Shown here: in pieces, positions 8,863 to 16,356 of the stretch
How the letters are laid out: every line of letters starts with the position of its first letter
Position numbering within the stretch: position 1 is the stretch's first letter
From: CALAGB01 sp963713965
Lineage (GTDB): Bacteria > Chloroflexota > Chloroflexia > Thermomicrobiales > Thermomicrobiaceae
Length of the DNA stretch: 64,000 nt
Direction: 5' to 3'
Assembly: GCA_963713965.1 (NCBI GenBank)
Contig: OY970217.1
Location: 1,116,001 to 1,180,000, forward strand
Notes under the pieces: model-generated
Told to the model about the DNA's origin: nothing
The model's database searches: none
Seen by the model: the letters and a program-made list of their open reading frames with translations, nothing else
Program-made: the position numbers and the translations under genes

Positions 8863-9297
8863 ATGAGCCTTGCACCCGGACCATTTGCCGACCGATTTGA
8901 CGAGTCCTATCTGCGCCTCTGTCTCAAGCAGGGCCGCTCAATTACCGCGCAGCTCGAAGCCTGCATCGGCGATTTCTTGCTCGGGCCCGACGGGTTGCGC
9001 CTCTACTCCGATCCGTCCCAGCCCCCGGCGAAAGACGAAGTGGTCGTCCCCGATCTTGATCGCATTCTGAACATGCTGCGCACCGAGGCGCCGATCGTGG
9101 TGCTCGACACGCAGATCGGCGACTTCGGAGTCACTGCCTTTGATGAATACAACCGGTCGCTGGCGAACGTCGTTTCCCACAACGCGCCCGAAGCCTGCAT
9201 GCGTGCGCTCCTCTTCGTCACCACGGAAAAGCGCGCCAACGAGATGACCTCAGGCATGATCTCGCTGAATCCTGTTTCCAATCGCTCCGATTCGTAA
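8863..9297 (+). CDS. Hypothetical protein upstream of ureohydrolase
   Basis: 144 residues, soluble, no signal peptide or membrane helix. I do not recognise a family. It starts MSLAPGPFADRF and contains a stretch of acidic and hydrophobic residues (KDEVVVPDLDRI) in the middle. Its stop is 36 bases before the ureohydrolase start on the same strand, so the two are probably one transcript. It has no resemblance to the HypA/HypB-type nickel chaperones that accompany guanidine hydrolase in cyanobacteria. Confidence 0.6.
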   Translation: MSLAPGPFADRFDESYLRLCLKQGRSITAQLEACIGDFLLGPDGLRLYSDPSQPPAKDEVVVPDLDRILNMLRTEAPIVVLDTQIGDFGVTAFDEYNRSLANVVSHNAPEACMRALLFVTTEKRANEMTSGMISLNPVSNRSDS

Positions 9298-9333
9298 TTT
9301 GCAGTCGGCGGATTTATAGAAGAGGGAGAGACG

Positions 9334-10482
9334 ATGAAGCGAGAAGATCTGAACGGCACCTGGGCCATCAATCGCGAGCAGGAATGGCCCTCGACCAATA
9401 GCGACGAGCTCGTACAGCAAGCACGGGAGTTCGGACTGGAGTCGGCCGCGTCGATCCGCGACCGCAATATCCCCCTCTTCAATCGCGGACGGCGCAACTA
9501 CGGCAACTTCTCACGCTTCATGGGCGTGCCATTCTTGCAGGACATGCGCGAGCTCGGCGGCCAGGACGTCGCATTCCTGGGAGTGCCACTCGATACCGGC
9601 ACCACCTATCGCCCGGGTACCCGCTTTGGGCCAGACGCCATGCGCCGCATCTCCTCTCTTGGCAGCAGCTATAACGTTTCGATGGGCGTCGATCTTTACG
9701 AGTCGCTGGAAATGACCGACGTCGGTGATGTCTCGGTCATTCCCGCCAATATCGAGAAAAGCTTCGACCAGATCGCACTGGCCATCGGATATCTGCATGA
9801 GCGGGCAGTCTTCCCAATTGTGCTCGGCGGCGATCATTCGATCGGCTACCCAGACATTCGCGGAATCGCACCCTATATCGACGGCAACATCGGCATCATT
9901 CACTTCGATCGCCATAGCGATTTGAGCGAGTTCACCTGGGACGAGCGCATGCACGGATCCCCCTTCTTCCACGCCACCAATATCGAGAACGCGCCCGCCA
10001 CCAACTTGGTTCAGGTCGGTATCGGCGGCTGGACGGGCTCACGCGAGGGGCTAAAGAACGCGCGGGAGCGCCAGGCGACGGTGGTGACGCTCGAAGACGT
10101 CGACAAGTACGGCATCGACAAAGTCGCCGAATACGCCCTCGAGATCGCCTGGCACAACGCCAAGGCGGTCTTCCTCAGCTTCGATATCGACTCGGTCGAT
10201 CCGGCCTTCGCTCCAGGCACAGGCACACCTGAGCCGGGCGGATTCCTGCCGCGTGAGCTTCTGCGGATGCTTCGCATCGTGGCGCGAGAGGGACTGGCCG
10301 GCATGGAAGTTGTCGAGGTCTCCCCGCCATATGACGTGGCGGATATCACTGCACTGCTCGGTGCTCGTGCGGTGATGGAAGTGCTCGGAACGCTGGTCGT
10401 CTCCGGCAAACTGGGGAAGATGCCTTCAAAGGTGGAACAGTCACCGGCCGCGGCTCCGGCGGACGACGGCAACGAGGACTAG
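9334..10482 (+). CDS. Ureohydrolase (agmatinase/arginase family), guanidine-hydrolase-like
   Basis: 382 residues; GAAGAGGGAGAGA precedes the ATG. The binuclear metal site is complete: GGDHS near residue 167, DRHSD near residue 192 and SFDIDSVDP near residue 287. The protein has a 60-residue N-terminal extension, an R in place of the usual A in the DAHxD motif, and the local sequences DERMHGSPFFHATN and VEVSPPYD. These are features I associate with the Synechocystis Sll1077 guanidine hydrolase group rather than with classical SpeB agmatinase; this comparison is from memory. The reaction would be hydrolysis of guanidine or a guanidino compound to urea plus ammonia or an amine. Substrate is unproven. 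Confidence 0.85.
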   Translation: MKREDLNGTWAINREQEWPSTNSDELVQQAREFGLESAASIRDRNIPLFNRGRRNYGNFSRFMGVPFLQDMRELGGQDVAFLGVPLDTGTTYRPGTRFGPDAMRRISSLGSSYNVSMGVDLYESLEMTDVGDVSVIPANIEKSFDQIALAIGYLHERAVFPIVLGGDHSIGYPDIRGIAPYIDGNIGIIHFDRHSDLSEFTWDERMHGSPFFHATNIENAPATNLVQVGIGGWTGSREGLKNARERQATVVTLEDVDKYGIDKVAEYALEIAWHNAKAVFLSFDIDSVDPAFAPGTGTPEPGGFLPRELLRMLRIVAREGLAGMEVVEVSPPYDVADITALLGARAVMEVLGTLVVSGKLGKMPSKVEQSPAAAPADDGNED

Positions 10483-10634
10483 ACGCGGCTTCGATCCGGA
10501 TTCAGCGACACGTGCGCGATCTTTGTTAGGCTCTCAGCCAGCTTTGCGGCCGATAACCGACATTATGTCGTCCTGAGTAGTTGACCACAGAGAATCTGGC
10601 ACCTATCGCGCTCGGTCAGCAGTTCCGTCTTCCT

Positions 10635-10740
10635 TGTCGTCCTGAGCGGAGCGCAGCGGAGTCGAAGAGATCTCTCTACGATCGAACTGGATGCCAATTG
10701 AGACGAGTGAGAGATTCTTCACTGCGGTTCAGAATGACAA
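10635..10740. repeat. Imperfect inverted interspersed repeat
   Basis: The left arm from 10635 (TGTCGTCCTGAGCGGAGCG..., ending GATCTCTC) and the right arm 10709-10740 (GAGAGATTCTTCACTGCGG..., ending GAATGACAA) are imperfect reverse complements. The arms contain the CTGAGCGGAGC / GGTTCAGAATGAC words found in short repeats scattered through many Chloroflexota and other GC-rich genomes. The surrounding 10483-10804 has no other feature I can support. Confidence 0.65.
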
Positions 10741-10804
10741 ATAAACGCTGGTCGTCCGACCGACCGGCAGGCCTGAGGGTGCGCAGACGCATGAACGGAG
10801 CTAA

Positions 10805-11059
10805 ATGTTGCCGAACGGATCCAAAGGCGATCATCCGCTGACCGATCTATTCGAATACGATTTGCCAGTATTCACGCCGTATATACGGGAGTTACTACGG
10901 GAAATTCGACGCCTTGCGGGCACGACCGAGTGGAGTCAAATGGAGCGCGACATTAACTGGTTCCAACCACCACCGAATGACAAACTCGAAGATTACCTGC
11001 GGACACTCCGAGATCGTCTCAAACGAGAAGCAATTGAACGTGGATGGGAAGTCTCGTAG
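10805..11059 (+). CDS. Small hypothetical protein
   Basis: 84 residues, charged and probably helical, with WF and aromatic residues near the middle (INWFQPPP) and an Arg/Glu-rich C-terminus. A GGAG lies a few bases before the ATG. It ends 22 bases from the convergent stop of the helicase-domain gene. I do not recognise it. The reading frame has natural amino-acid use, unlike the overlapping alternatives. Confidence 0.5.
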   Translation: MLPNGSKGDHPLTDLFEYDLPVFTPYIRELLREIRRLAGTTEWSQMERDINWFQPPPNDKLEDYLRTLRDRLKREAIERGWEVS

Positions 11060-11081
11060 ACACCCCAGGTCGCTGGCTGTC

Positions 11082-13163
11082 TCACGTCGCACTGCGCAGC
11101 GGCGTGTGGCCGAGTTCGTGGAGCTTTTCTTCCAACATGGAGATGAGCCCGTCTTCCTCATCGCCGTCATGGCCGGTGACGAGTAGCCGGTCGCGAGGCA
11201 ATGCCTCCACCCGGAAACCGGATTCTTTCAATGATCGGGCGATATTGGCGGCCGATTCCGCGTCGTCGGCATCCAGAAGCACGCCGTCCCGCATGAGCAC
11301 GCGCCGGAAACCACGCGCCCAGCTCTCGATCTCGTGCGCCACGTTCTGCGGTAACTCCTCTTCGCCCTGTTGCTCCAGAAACCCGATGATTTGTGACGTC
11401 GAAAGCCCCGCGCTCATGCCTCGTTCGATGCTGGCGCGATTCAATTGGTAGGTCGTAACGCGGTCGAGCCGCTCTGTCTCGGCAAAGGCCGACAGTGCCC
11501 AGATGCGTCGCGGAGTCGGCCGAGGCAAGAGGATTTCGAAGTTCGCCTGCACCGTGAGCGGGTGTGAGCCGAGTTCCGGAACCTCCGGCGCCTCACCCTG
11601 TTTCCCGCAAATCCAGGCCCCAACGTCAGTTAACGAAAGGACCGTACGTCGCTGCGAGGCGGAAAGTTCGACGATACCGAGCCAGAGACAGGCAGTCTTC
11701 ACAGTGGTCTCGACGGCCGCCTGCAGCACCGCCCGCCGACGGTCGTCTGGCGCTTCCGGCATGGCCTCGTGGCTCATCGCGGCACTGAAATGGGCACCCA
11801 ACGCGGTCGGATTTTCACTGGCGAAACTGGCGGCGAACGAATCGAGCGTGACCCACGTCCCCACCGCTAGCTCTCCGAGTCGCTCGAGGAGCCGGGAGCG
11901 AAAGCCCGGCCAATCACCGCCCCAGATCTGCAGAATGTCTCGCTCGACGACCTCCGCCCAGCCTGTGGCGTTGCGCCAGACGTCGGTCATCTCGTGCAGC
12001 GTGCGCGCGAAGCCCTGACGTGACCACTGGTTGGCTCGCGCAGTATCCGCACCGCGGCCATCTTGAGCAAACAGGCCCAGCCCACGCCCCAAGAAGTCCA
12101 GAAACTGGACGTACCCGGTTGGCGGAACGTCGCCCGAATCGCGCCAGATCATGCGTGCGAGGCGTTGCATCGCACTCGCACGGCCGTCGAGCACACCACG
12201 GCGTCTCACCAGAAGCCCATTGCTCGCGGCGCGCAAGACGGTTAGCAGATCCCACACAGGCGCATAGGGGAAGATCCGCTCGGACGCCTCGACCTGTTCC
12301 ACGGTGACGCTCGCCAGCGGCGGAGCAGTCGGTGCTTCGACTTTCCGAGGGTGGCGTAAAACATTTGGGATAACGAGTCGCAAAGTTCCGTCGTCATCGT
12401 AACCGCGCCAGAGCAACCCGCGTCGCGCGAGGGTCTGGGCGGCCATGCGCAATTCGGCGTGGCTCATACCCAACGTCTCACGCAGATCGGAGGGAGAACC
12501 TGACTCCGGGCGTTCCAGCAACGCGCGCCAGACCCGTGTGACGGTGGGATTCAGCGAGCGGACGGTGTCACGTAGATGATCGGGGTCGGCCAATCGTGGA
12601 CTGATCTGGGCAATGAGTTCGGAACGCATGGCGACGGCGGGGATGATTTGGCGACCCATGTGCTCGGCGATATCGGCCAATGCACCGTCGTTGAGCCGCT
12701 CCAGGAGGGCGGTCACGTCGAGATCCGCGGGGATGCCGACGTCCCGCTCCGCTTGAAGTCGAGCGGCCAGATGCGTCAGCTCGCGAGGCAGGAAGTATTC
12801 GATCTCGCGGGCGTCGCGGCCGTCGAGTTCTTCCGACTCCTCCTGTTCGACAAAGAGGAACCCGATGCGGAAGAGGCGGTTGACGATCCCACGGACCGTT
12901 TCATGCGTTGCTCCAAGCTCCGCCGTGAGCTGAGTGACGGTTCGTGCCGACCCATCGGCGCTGAGCAACTCCAGCAGGGCTTGCTCGAATGGAGAGAGCT
13001 GCTCCCAGGCGAGAGGAAACGCCCAGGGGTCGGTCATGGTGCGATAGAGCAGACCGGCGAGCGCGTAACGATCTCGCCTCCCGGGCTCTACTTCCCACCA
13101 ACGGGCAATGAGCTCCAGGTCGTGCGGCGCGCGATCGTGCAAGCGGCCCAGCAGGTTGCGCAT
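11082..13163 (-). CDS. Helicase-associated (XPB/Ssl2-like N-terminal) domain protein without a helicase motor
   Basis: 693 residues, soluble. It resembles the family annotated as helicase-associated domain / XPB-Ssl2-like, with winged-helix-like segments: the N-terminal part around residues 60-110 (LSPFEQALLELL) and a C-terminal part around residues 545-600. I find no Walker A, DEAD or other ATPase motif, so it is not a helicase by itself. It lies 153 bases downstream of the anti-sigma/alkyltransferase gene on the same strand, but a TATAAT hexamer in the gap suggests its own promoter. A DNA-repair or transcription role is possible; the family is uncharacterised. Confidence 0.75.
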   Translation of the reverse strand: MRNLLGRLHDRAPHDLELIARWWEVEPGRRDRYALAGLLYRTMTDPWAFPLAWEQLSPFEQALLELLSADGSARTVTQLTAELGATHETVRGIVNRLFRIGFLFVEQEESEELDGRDAREIEYFLPRELTHLAARLQAERDVGIPADLDVTALLERLNDGALADIAEHMGRQIIPAVAMRSELIAQISPRLADPDHLRDTVRSLNPTVTRVWRALLERPESGSPSDLRETLGMSHAELRMAAQTLARRGLLWRGYDDDGTLRLVIPNVLRHPRKVEAPTAPPLASVTVEQVEASERIFPYAPVWDLLTVLRAASNGLLVRRRGVLDGRASAMQRLARMIWRDSGDVPPTGYVQFLDFLGRGLGLFAQDGRGADTARANQWSRQGFARTLHEMTDVWRNATGWAEVVERDILQIWGGDWPGFRSRLLERLGELAVGTWVTLDSFAASFASENPTALGAHFSAAMSHEAMPEAPDDRRRAVLQAAVETTVKTACLWLGIVELSASQRRTVLSLTDVGAWICGKQGEAPEVPELGSHPLTVQANFEILLPRPTPRRIWALSAFAETERLDRVTTYQLNRASIERGMSAGLSTSQIIGFLEQQGEEELPQNVAHEIESWARGFRRVLMRDGVLLDADDAESAANIARSLKESGFRVEALPRDRLLVTGHDGDEEDGLISMLEEKLHELGHTPLRSAT

Positions 13164-13199
13164 TCGTGCTCCGAGCGTGTGTCACCTATCGGCAGCACG

Positions 13200-13205
13200 A
13201 TTATA
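13200..13205 (-). promoter_or_regulatory. Consensus -10 (TATAAT) before the helicase-domain gene
   Basis: On the minus strand a perfect TATAAT lies 37 bases upstream of the start codon at 13163. The best -35 at normal spacing is poor; a TTGACA exists but 33 bases upstream. The site would give the helicase-domain gene transcription independent of the sigma-factor operon. Confidence 0.35.
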
Positions 13206-13316
13206 ACTGCTGTCGCGGATTCTTTAGTGTTTAGCGAATGTCAAGAATCACTGCGCTAGTCAGATTCTGTGAGCGAATGGGTCGATTCGCACCACGTCAT
13301 TGGCGGGTGAACCAGT

Positions 13317-14066
13317 TTAATTCATCAACATCGAGCCCTCAAGCGTCAACAGGTGACGCTTGATGAACGTCCCGCCGGTATAGCCACCCAGTGATCCATC
13401 GGAGCGAATCACGCGGTGACACGGAATGACGATCGGCACCGGATTGTGACCGAGCGCGTTCCCCACGGCTCGCGTCGCCTTCGGATCACCGATATCCCGA
13501 GCGATTGTCTTATAGCTCACGAGATGCCCAAACGGAACCCTCGCCGTCGCCTGCAAAACGCGCTGCACGAATGGCGATGCGGTCGACAAATCAATCGGAA
13601 AATCGAACTCCGTGCGCTCATGATCGAAATACTGCCGCAACTGATGCGCATACGGCCGCACTTCAGCCGAGTCCGGCGAAAGCGAGAGGTCGCTCTCACC
13701 AGCCCAGGTCGCCACGTCCGTTTCAGTCTCGGCGAATCGAACAGCGCACAATCCATCGCCGGATACCACCAAGAAGAGTGGTCCGAGCGGTGAATCGATG
13801 CGGTCGAAGCCGACCCGGCGCGGCAGCACCGCACTGATGCGCGCTCGCAACATTGGTAGCGCCATGGCGACGCGTGCGTCAAGGTCATCGATCGCCGGAA
13901 TGTCGTCGAGAATCGCAGCCAAATGGCGGCTCTCGGCGATCTCAGCCGCGCACTCAGGACAATCGAGTGCGTGGACATCCATGTCATGCTCTTCGTCAGC
14001 ACTCAAATCGCCAACGACCAAAAGTGGGAGCTGTTGGACTACATCGTCGCAGCTCAAGGCTCTCAT
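13317..14066 (-). CDS. Anti-sigma zinc-finger domain fused to O6-alkylguanine-DNA alkyltransferase
   Basis: 249 residues. Residues 1-60 carry an anti-sigma zinc-binding pattern, Cys6 with H32-ALD-C36-PE-C39 (HxxxCxxC), as in soluble anti-sigma factors. Residues 86-249 form a complete Ogt/MGMT: an N-terminal segment FDRIDSPLG, the SYKTIA motif, RAVGNALGHNP with its arginine finger and hinge, and the active-site PCHRV with Cys216, then GYTGG. There is no membrane helix, so it acts in the cytoplasm. The ATG overlaps the stop of the sigma gene by four bases, so the partners are translationally coupled. Known biochemistry: alkyltransferases transfer an alkyl group to the active cysteine once and are then destabilised. 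Inference: alkylation of this protein releases or removes the anti-sigma activity. Confidence 0.9.
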   Translation of the reverse strand: MRALSCDDVVQQLPLLVVGDLSADEEHDMDVHALDCPECAAEIAESRHLAAILDDIPAIDDLDARVAMALPMLRARISAVLPRRVGFDRIDSPLGPLFLVVSGDGLCAVRFAETETDVATWAGESDLSLSPDSAEVRPYAHQLRQYFDHERTEFDFPIDLSTASPFVQRVLQATARVPFGHLVSYKTIARDIGDPKATRAVGNALGHNPVPIVIPCHRVIRSDGSLGGYTGGTFIKRHLLTLEGSMLMN

Positions 14067-14584
14067 ATCCCCACCTCCCGGAGCTCCGTGGAGAATCGCT
14101 TGCGGAGCTTCTGGGCCGCCTGATAGACGTGCGCACGCGCCGTCTCCTCAGTGCATTCGAGCCCCGTCGCGATCTCCCCATACGAAAGACCCAGGAACTT
14201 GCGTTGTGTGAAAGCGGCACGTTGTTTCGGTGGCAATTCTTGAATGGCGCAGTGCACTTTGCTCAGTAGCTGGTCCTTGCCGAGCCGGTCGACGTGATCG
14301 TCGTGATGCACCGTTGGTTGATGGTTGATCAAACGTGCCATGGTTCGATCACCATTGCGCCGCTGGCGAATATGATTCAACGTGGTGTTGGTTGCGATCT
14401 TGTAGAGCCAGGCGCGGTAGTTGGGCTCGCCATCCAGCCGGTCGTAGGCACGATAGGCGCGGAGAAACGTTTCCTGACAGAGATCCTGTGCCTCCCCGTC
14501 CTGACGCACCATGCGGAGAATATAGCCAAATATCTCGGCCTGATGACGTTCCACGAGGTCCTCGAAAATCGGGATTTCGGCCAC
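14063..14584 (-). CDS. ECF-type RNA polymerase sigma factor partnered with an alkyltransferase anti-sigma
   Basis: 173 residues from a GTG with GGAAGGGA six bases upstream; the longer frame from 14641 is less likely. Sigma region 2 spans about residues 8-75 (GYILRMVRQDGEAQDLCQE and YRAWLYKIATNT) and region 4 about 115-165 (LPPKQRAAFTQRKF, LSYGEIATGL, ARAHVYQAAQKLR). There is no extra C-terminal domain. The gene follows the kinase-like gene after 84 bases and overlaps the anti-sigma/alkyltransferase gene by four bases. It should direct polymerase to a small regulon, perhaps its own operon; no clear ECF-type promoter was recognised upstream. Confidence 0.88.
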   Translation of the reverse strand: MAEIPIFEDLVERHQAEIFGYILRMVRQDGEAQDLCQETFLRAYRAYDRLDGEPNYRAWLYKIATNTTLNHIRQRRNGDRTMARLINHQPTVHHDDHVDRLGKDQLLSKVHCAIQELPPKQRAAFTQRKFLGLSYGEIATGLECTEETARAHVYQAAQKLRKRFSTELREVGI

Positions 14585-14668
14585 GGCACGTCCCTTCCTG
14601 TCGCCTTCGCCGTTCACTTGGATATGACACGTGAAGAGCAATTTTGTGAAGTGAAAATCGCAGGAAAT

Positions 14669-15574
14669 TCAGGGGCAAAACCGCTGTTCGAGGCCGTCAA
14701 TTCCCTCGTCGAGCAGCGCGGAATCTCGTCGTTGCAGTCCAACCTGAATGGCATGCAGTGGCGCGATCCGACGATAGGCATCACGCCGACTCCAAATTTT
14801 ACGCTCGCCCTCGGCTGGGTGCATCCGCCATATGACTTCGGCCGCAAGGTCGTCCGGGAATCCCGCGAGATCGAGCGCTGGATCGGCAATCATCGCATCG
14901 CCAAAATCGATTGCCCCGGTCACTCGCCAGGGATGGCGTTCGACCAGGACGTGCTCGCAGCCGAGATCTCCATGAATGAAGCGGGGCGTGAAATCAACGG
15001 CATCCGGGTCATGCCGGTACGCGCCCCACCAGCGTTCGAAGCAGGCAAAGGTTTCCGGATGGAGCCGTTGCCGAATCAGGTCACGCGTGAAGTCGACGAG
15101 TTCACTATGGTGAGCCAACCAGCGGCCTGAAGTGAAGCTGGCGATTCCAAGATCGCCGACGACTTCCAGCGGAATCGCGTGCAGACGGTTGAGAAAACGA
15201 GCCAATTCAGGCGCCAACGCGCTCGCCCCTTTGTCGTCGACGTCATCCGCGTCGAGCGACTTCCCTGGCACCCTGCGATACGCCATAGCTGCCAACGGGA
15301 CCTCCGGCGTTGGCTCGTGGACGTACTCGGGAAGGGGCACCGGTAGAGTGAGCAATGGCACGATGCGGCGCAGCACCGCGGCTTCACGCAGCAACTGAGA
15401 CGAGGCGTCGTCGTTCTTGGCCACTCGCAACAATACATCGTCTCCCAGTGCATAGACGCGATTGTCCCAGCCCTCGGCGATGAACCGAACATTTCGTACA
15501 TCACCATCAAACGCAAGAGACTTGAGCAGGTATTGAATCGCCTGCACATGCGATTCGTCGCTGTTCTCGGTCAC
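14669..15574 (-). CDS. Aminoglycoside/choline-kinase-like phosphotransferase (APH family)
   Basis: 301 residues from a GTG that overlaps the stop of the upstream permease gene (GTGA); the longer reading to 15703 would overlap that gene heavily. The kinase core shows an N-terminal segment with WDNRVYALGDDVLLRVAK, the catalytic FIHGDLGCEHVLVE and the metal-binding AIDFGDAMIADPALDLAGF. The substrate is unknown: these proteins phosphorylate small hydroxyl compounds including sugars, amino alcohols and antibiotics. The same-strand order permease, kinase, sigma, anti-sigma suggests one transcript. It is not evidence of aminoglycoside resistance. Confidence 0.82.
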   Translation of the reverse strand: MTENSDESHVQAIQYLLKSLAFDGDVRNVRFIAEGWDNRVYALGDDVLLRVAKNDDASSQLLREAAVLRRIVPLLTLPVPLPEYVHEPTPEVPLAAMAYRRVPGKSLDADDVDDKGASALAPELARFLNRLHAIPLEVVGDLGIASFTSGRWLAHHSELVDFTRDLIRQRLHPETFACFERWWGAYRHDPDAVDFTPRFIHGDLGCEHVLVERHPWRVTGAIDFGDAMIADPALDLAGFPDDLAAEVIWRMHPAEGERKIWSRRDAYRRIAPLHAIQVGLQRRDSALLDEGIDGLEQRFCP

Positions 15575-16215
15575 GCCGTCACCAACGTCATCACGCCGGA
15601 GACGACCGCGACGACAATGGTCATCCAACGAAAGAATCGTTCCGGCAGCCGCGTGCCCAGCGTGATCCCGATCTGATTGCCGATCAACGAGCCAGGGAGC
15701 CACAAGAGCAGGGCTGGATAGAGCGCATGTGTGTTGAGCGAGTTGCCCACTTTCAGCACTACCAATCCAATGGCGTTCGAAAGGACGAAGTAGACCGCCA
15801 GATCAGCCAGAAAGCTTATTGGCGCCACCTTGTCTCTCGCCAGCAGCAGTACGGCCGGCATCCCGTTCAGTGACGTGGTCGACCCGAGAAACCCACCCGC
15901 GAAACCGGCGACGATCGGCGCCCCGCGGAGTGGCCGCGGCGGCGGCGCGTCAATGGCGCGCGCTATGAGTGCCGTCAGACCAAGCACCAACACGCCAGTC
16001 GCCATCTTGATCACATGCGCCGAGATTGACGTCAGGACCACCACGCCAAGAATCAGGCCGGGGACGCTGCCGATGATCAATAACCAGGATCTTCTGGTGA
16101 CGTGAGCGCGGAGCTGATACGTGACGGAAATGCGCGTCAACATGTTCATCGCCAGGTTGAGCGTGATGACGAAGGGGAGTGGAAAGCCGAGCAGCAGCAA
16201 GAGCGGCGTGCTCAC
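15571..16215 (-). CDS. TauE/SafE-family membrane permease (start uncertain)
   Basis: 214 residues from a GTG, with about six hydrophobic helices and the TauE/SafE pattern, including FAGGFLGSTTSLNGMP in the second half. The family exports or imports sulfite, sulfonates and other organic anions. The start is odd: the same frame continues upstream through the conserved glycine-rich N-terminus (LVAGGGVIAGSAFLGG) for about 31 codons to a stop, yet has no ATG, GTG or TTG there. A CTG at 16293 would restore the normal family N-terminus. Either a non-canonical start is used or the gene has lost its start. It overlaps the downstream kinase gene. Confidence 0.75.
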   Translation of the reverse strand: MSTPLLLLLGFPLPFVITLNLAMNMLTRISVTYQLRAHVTRRSWLLIIGSVPGLILGVVVLTSISAHVIKMATGVLVLGLTALIARAIDAPPPRPLRGAPIVAGFAGGFLGSTTSLNGMPAVLLLARDKVAPISFLADLAVYFVLSNAIGLVVLKVGNSLNTHALYPALLLWLPGSLIGNQIGITLGTRLPERFFRWMTIVVAVVSGVMTLVTA

Positions 16216-16356
16216 GAGTGCCGTACCGAATCCGGCGGCCCCGCCCAGGAACGCCGAGCCGGCAATTACTCCACCTCCGGCTACCAGACTCAGTGTGGAG
16301 TAGATCTGTCCACCTGCCTCTCAGTAGAGGGAAAATGCACCGTACGGCGAGCGGCC

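Noticed and set aside
14669..15574. Aminoglycoside resistance gene
   Set aside because: Only the broad APH fold is visible; the operon context does not point to antibiotics and the family is wide.
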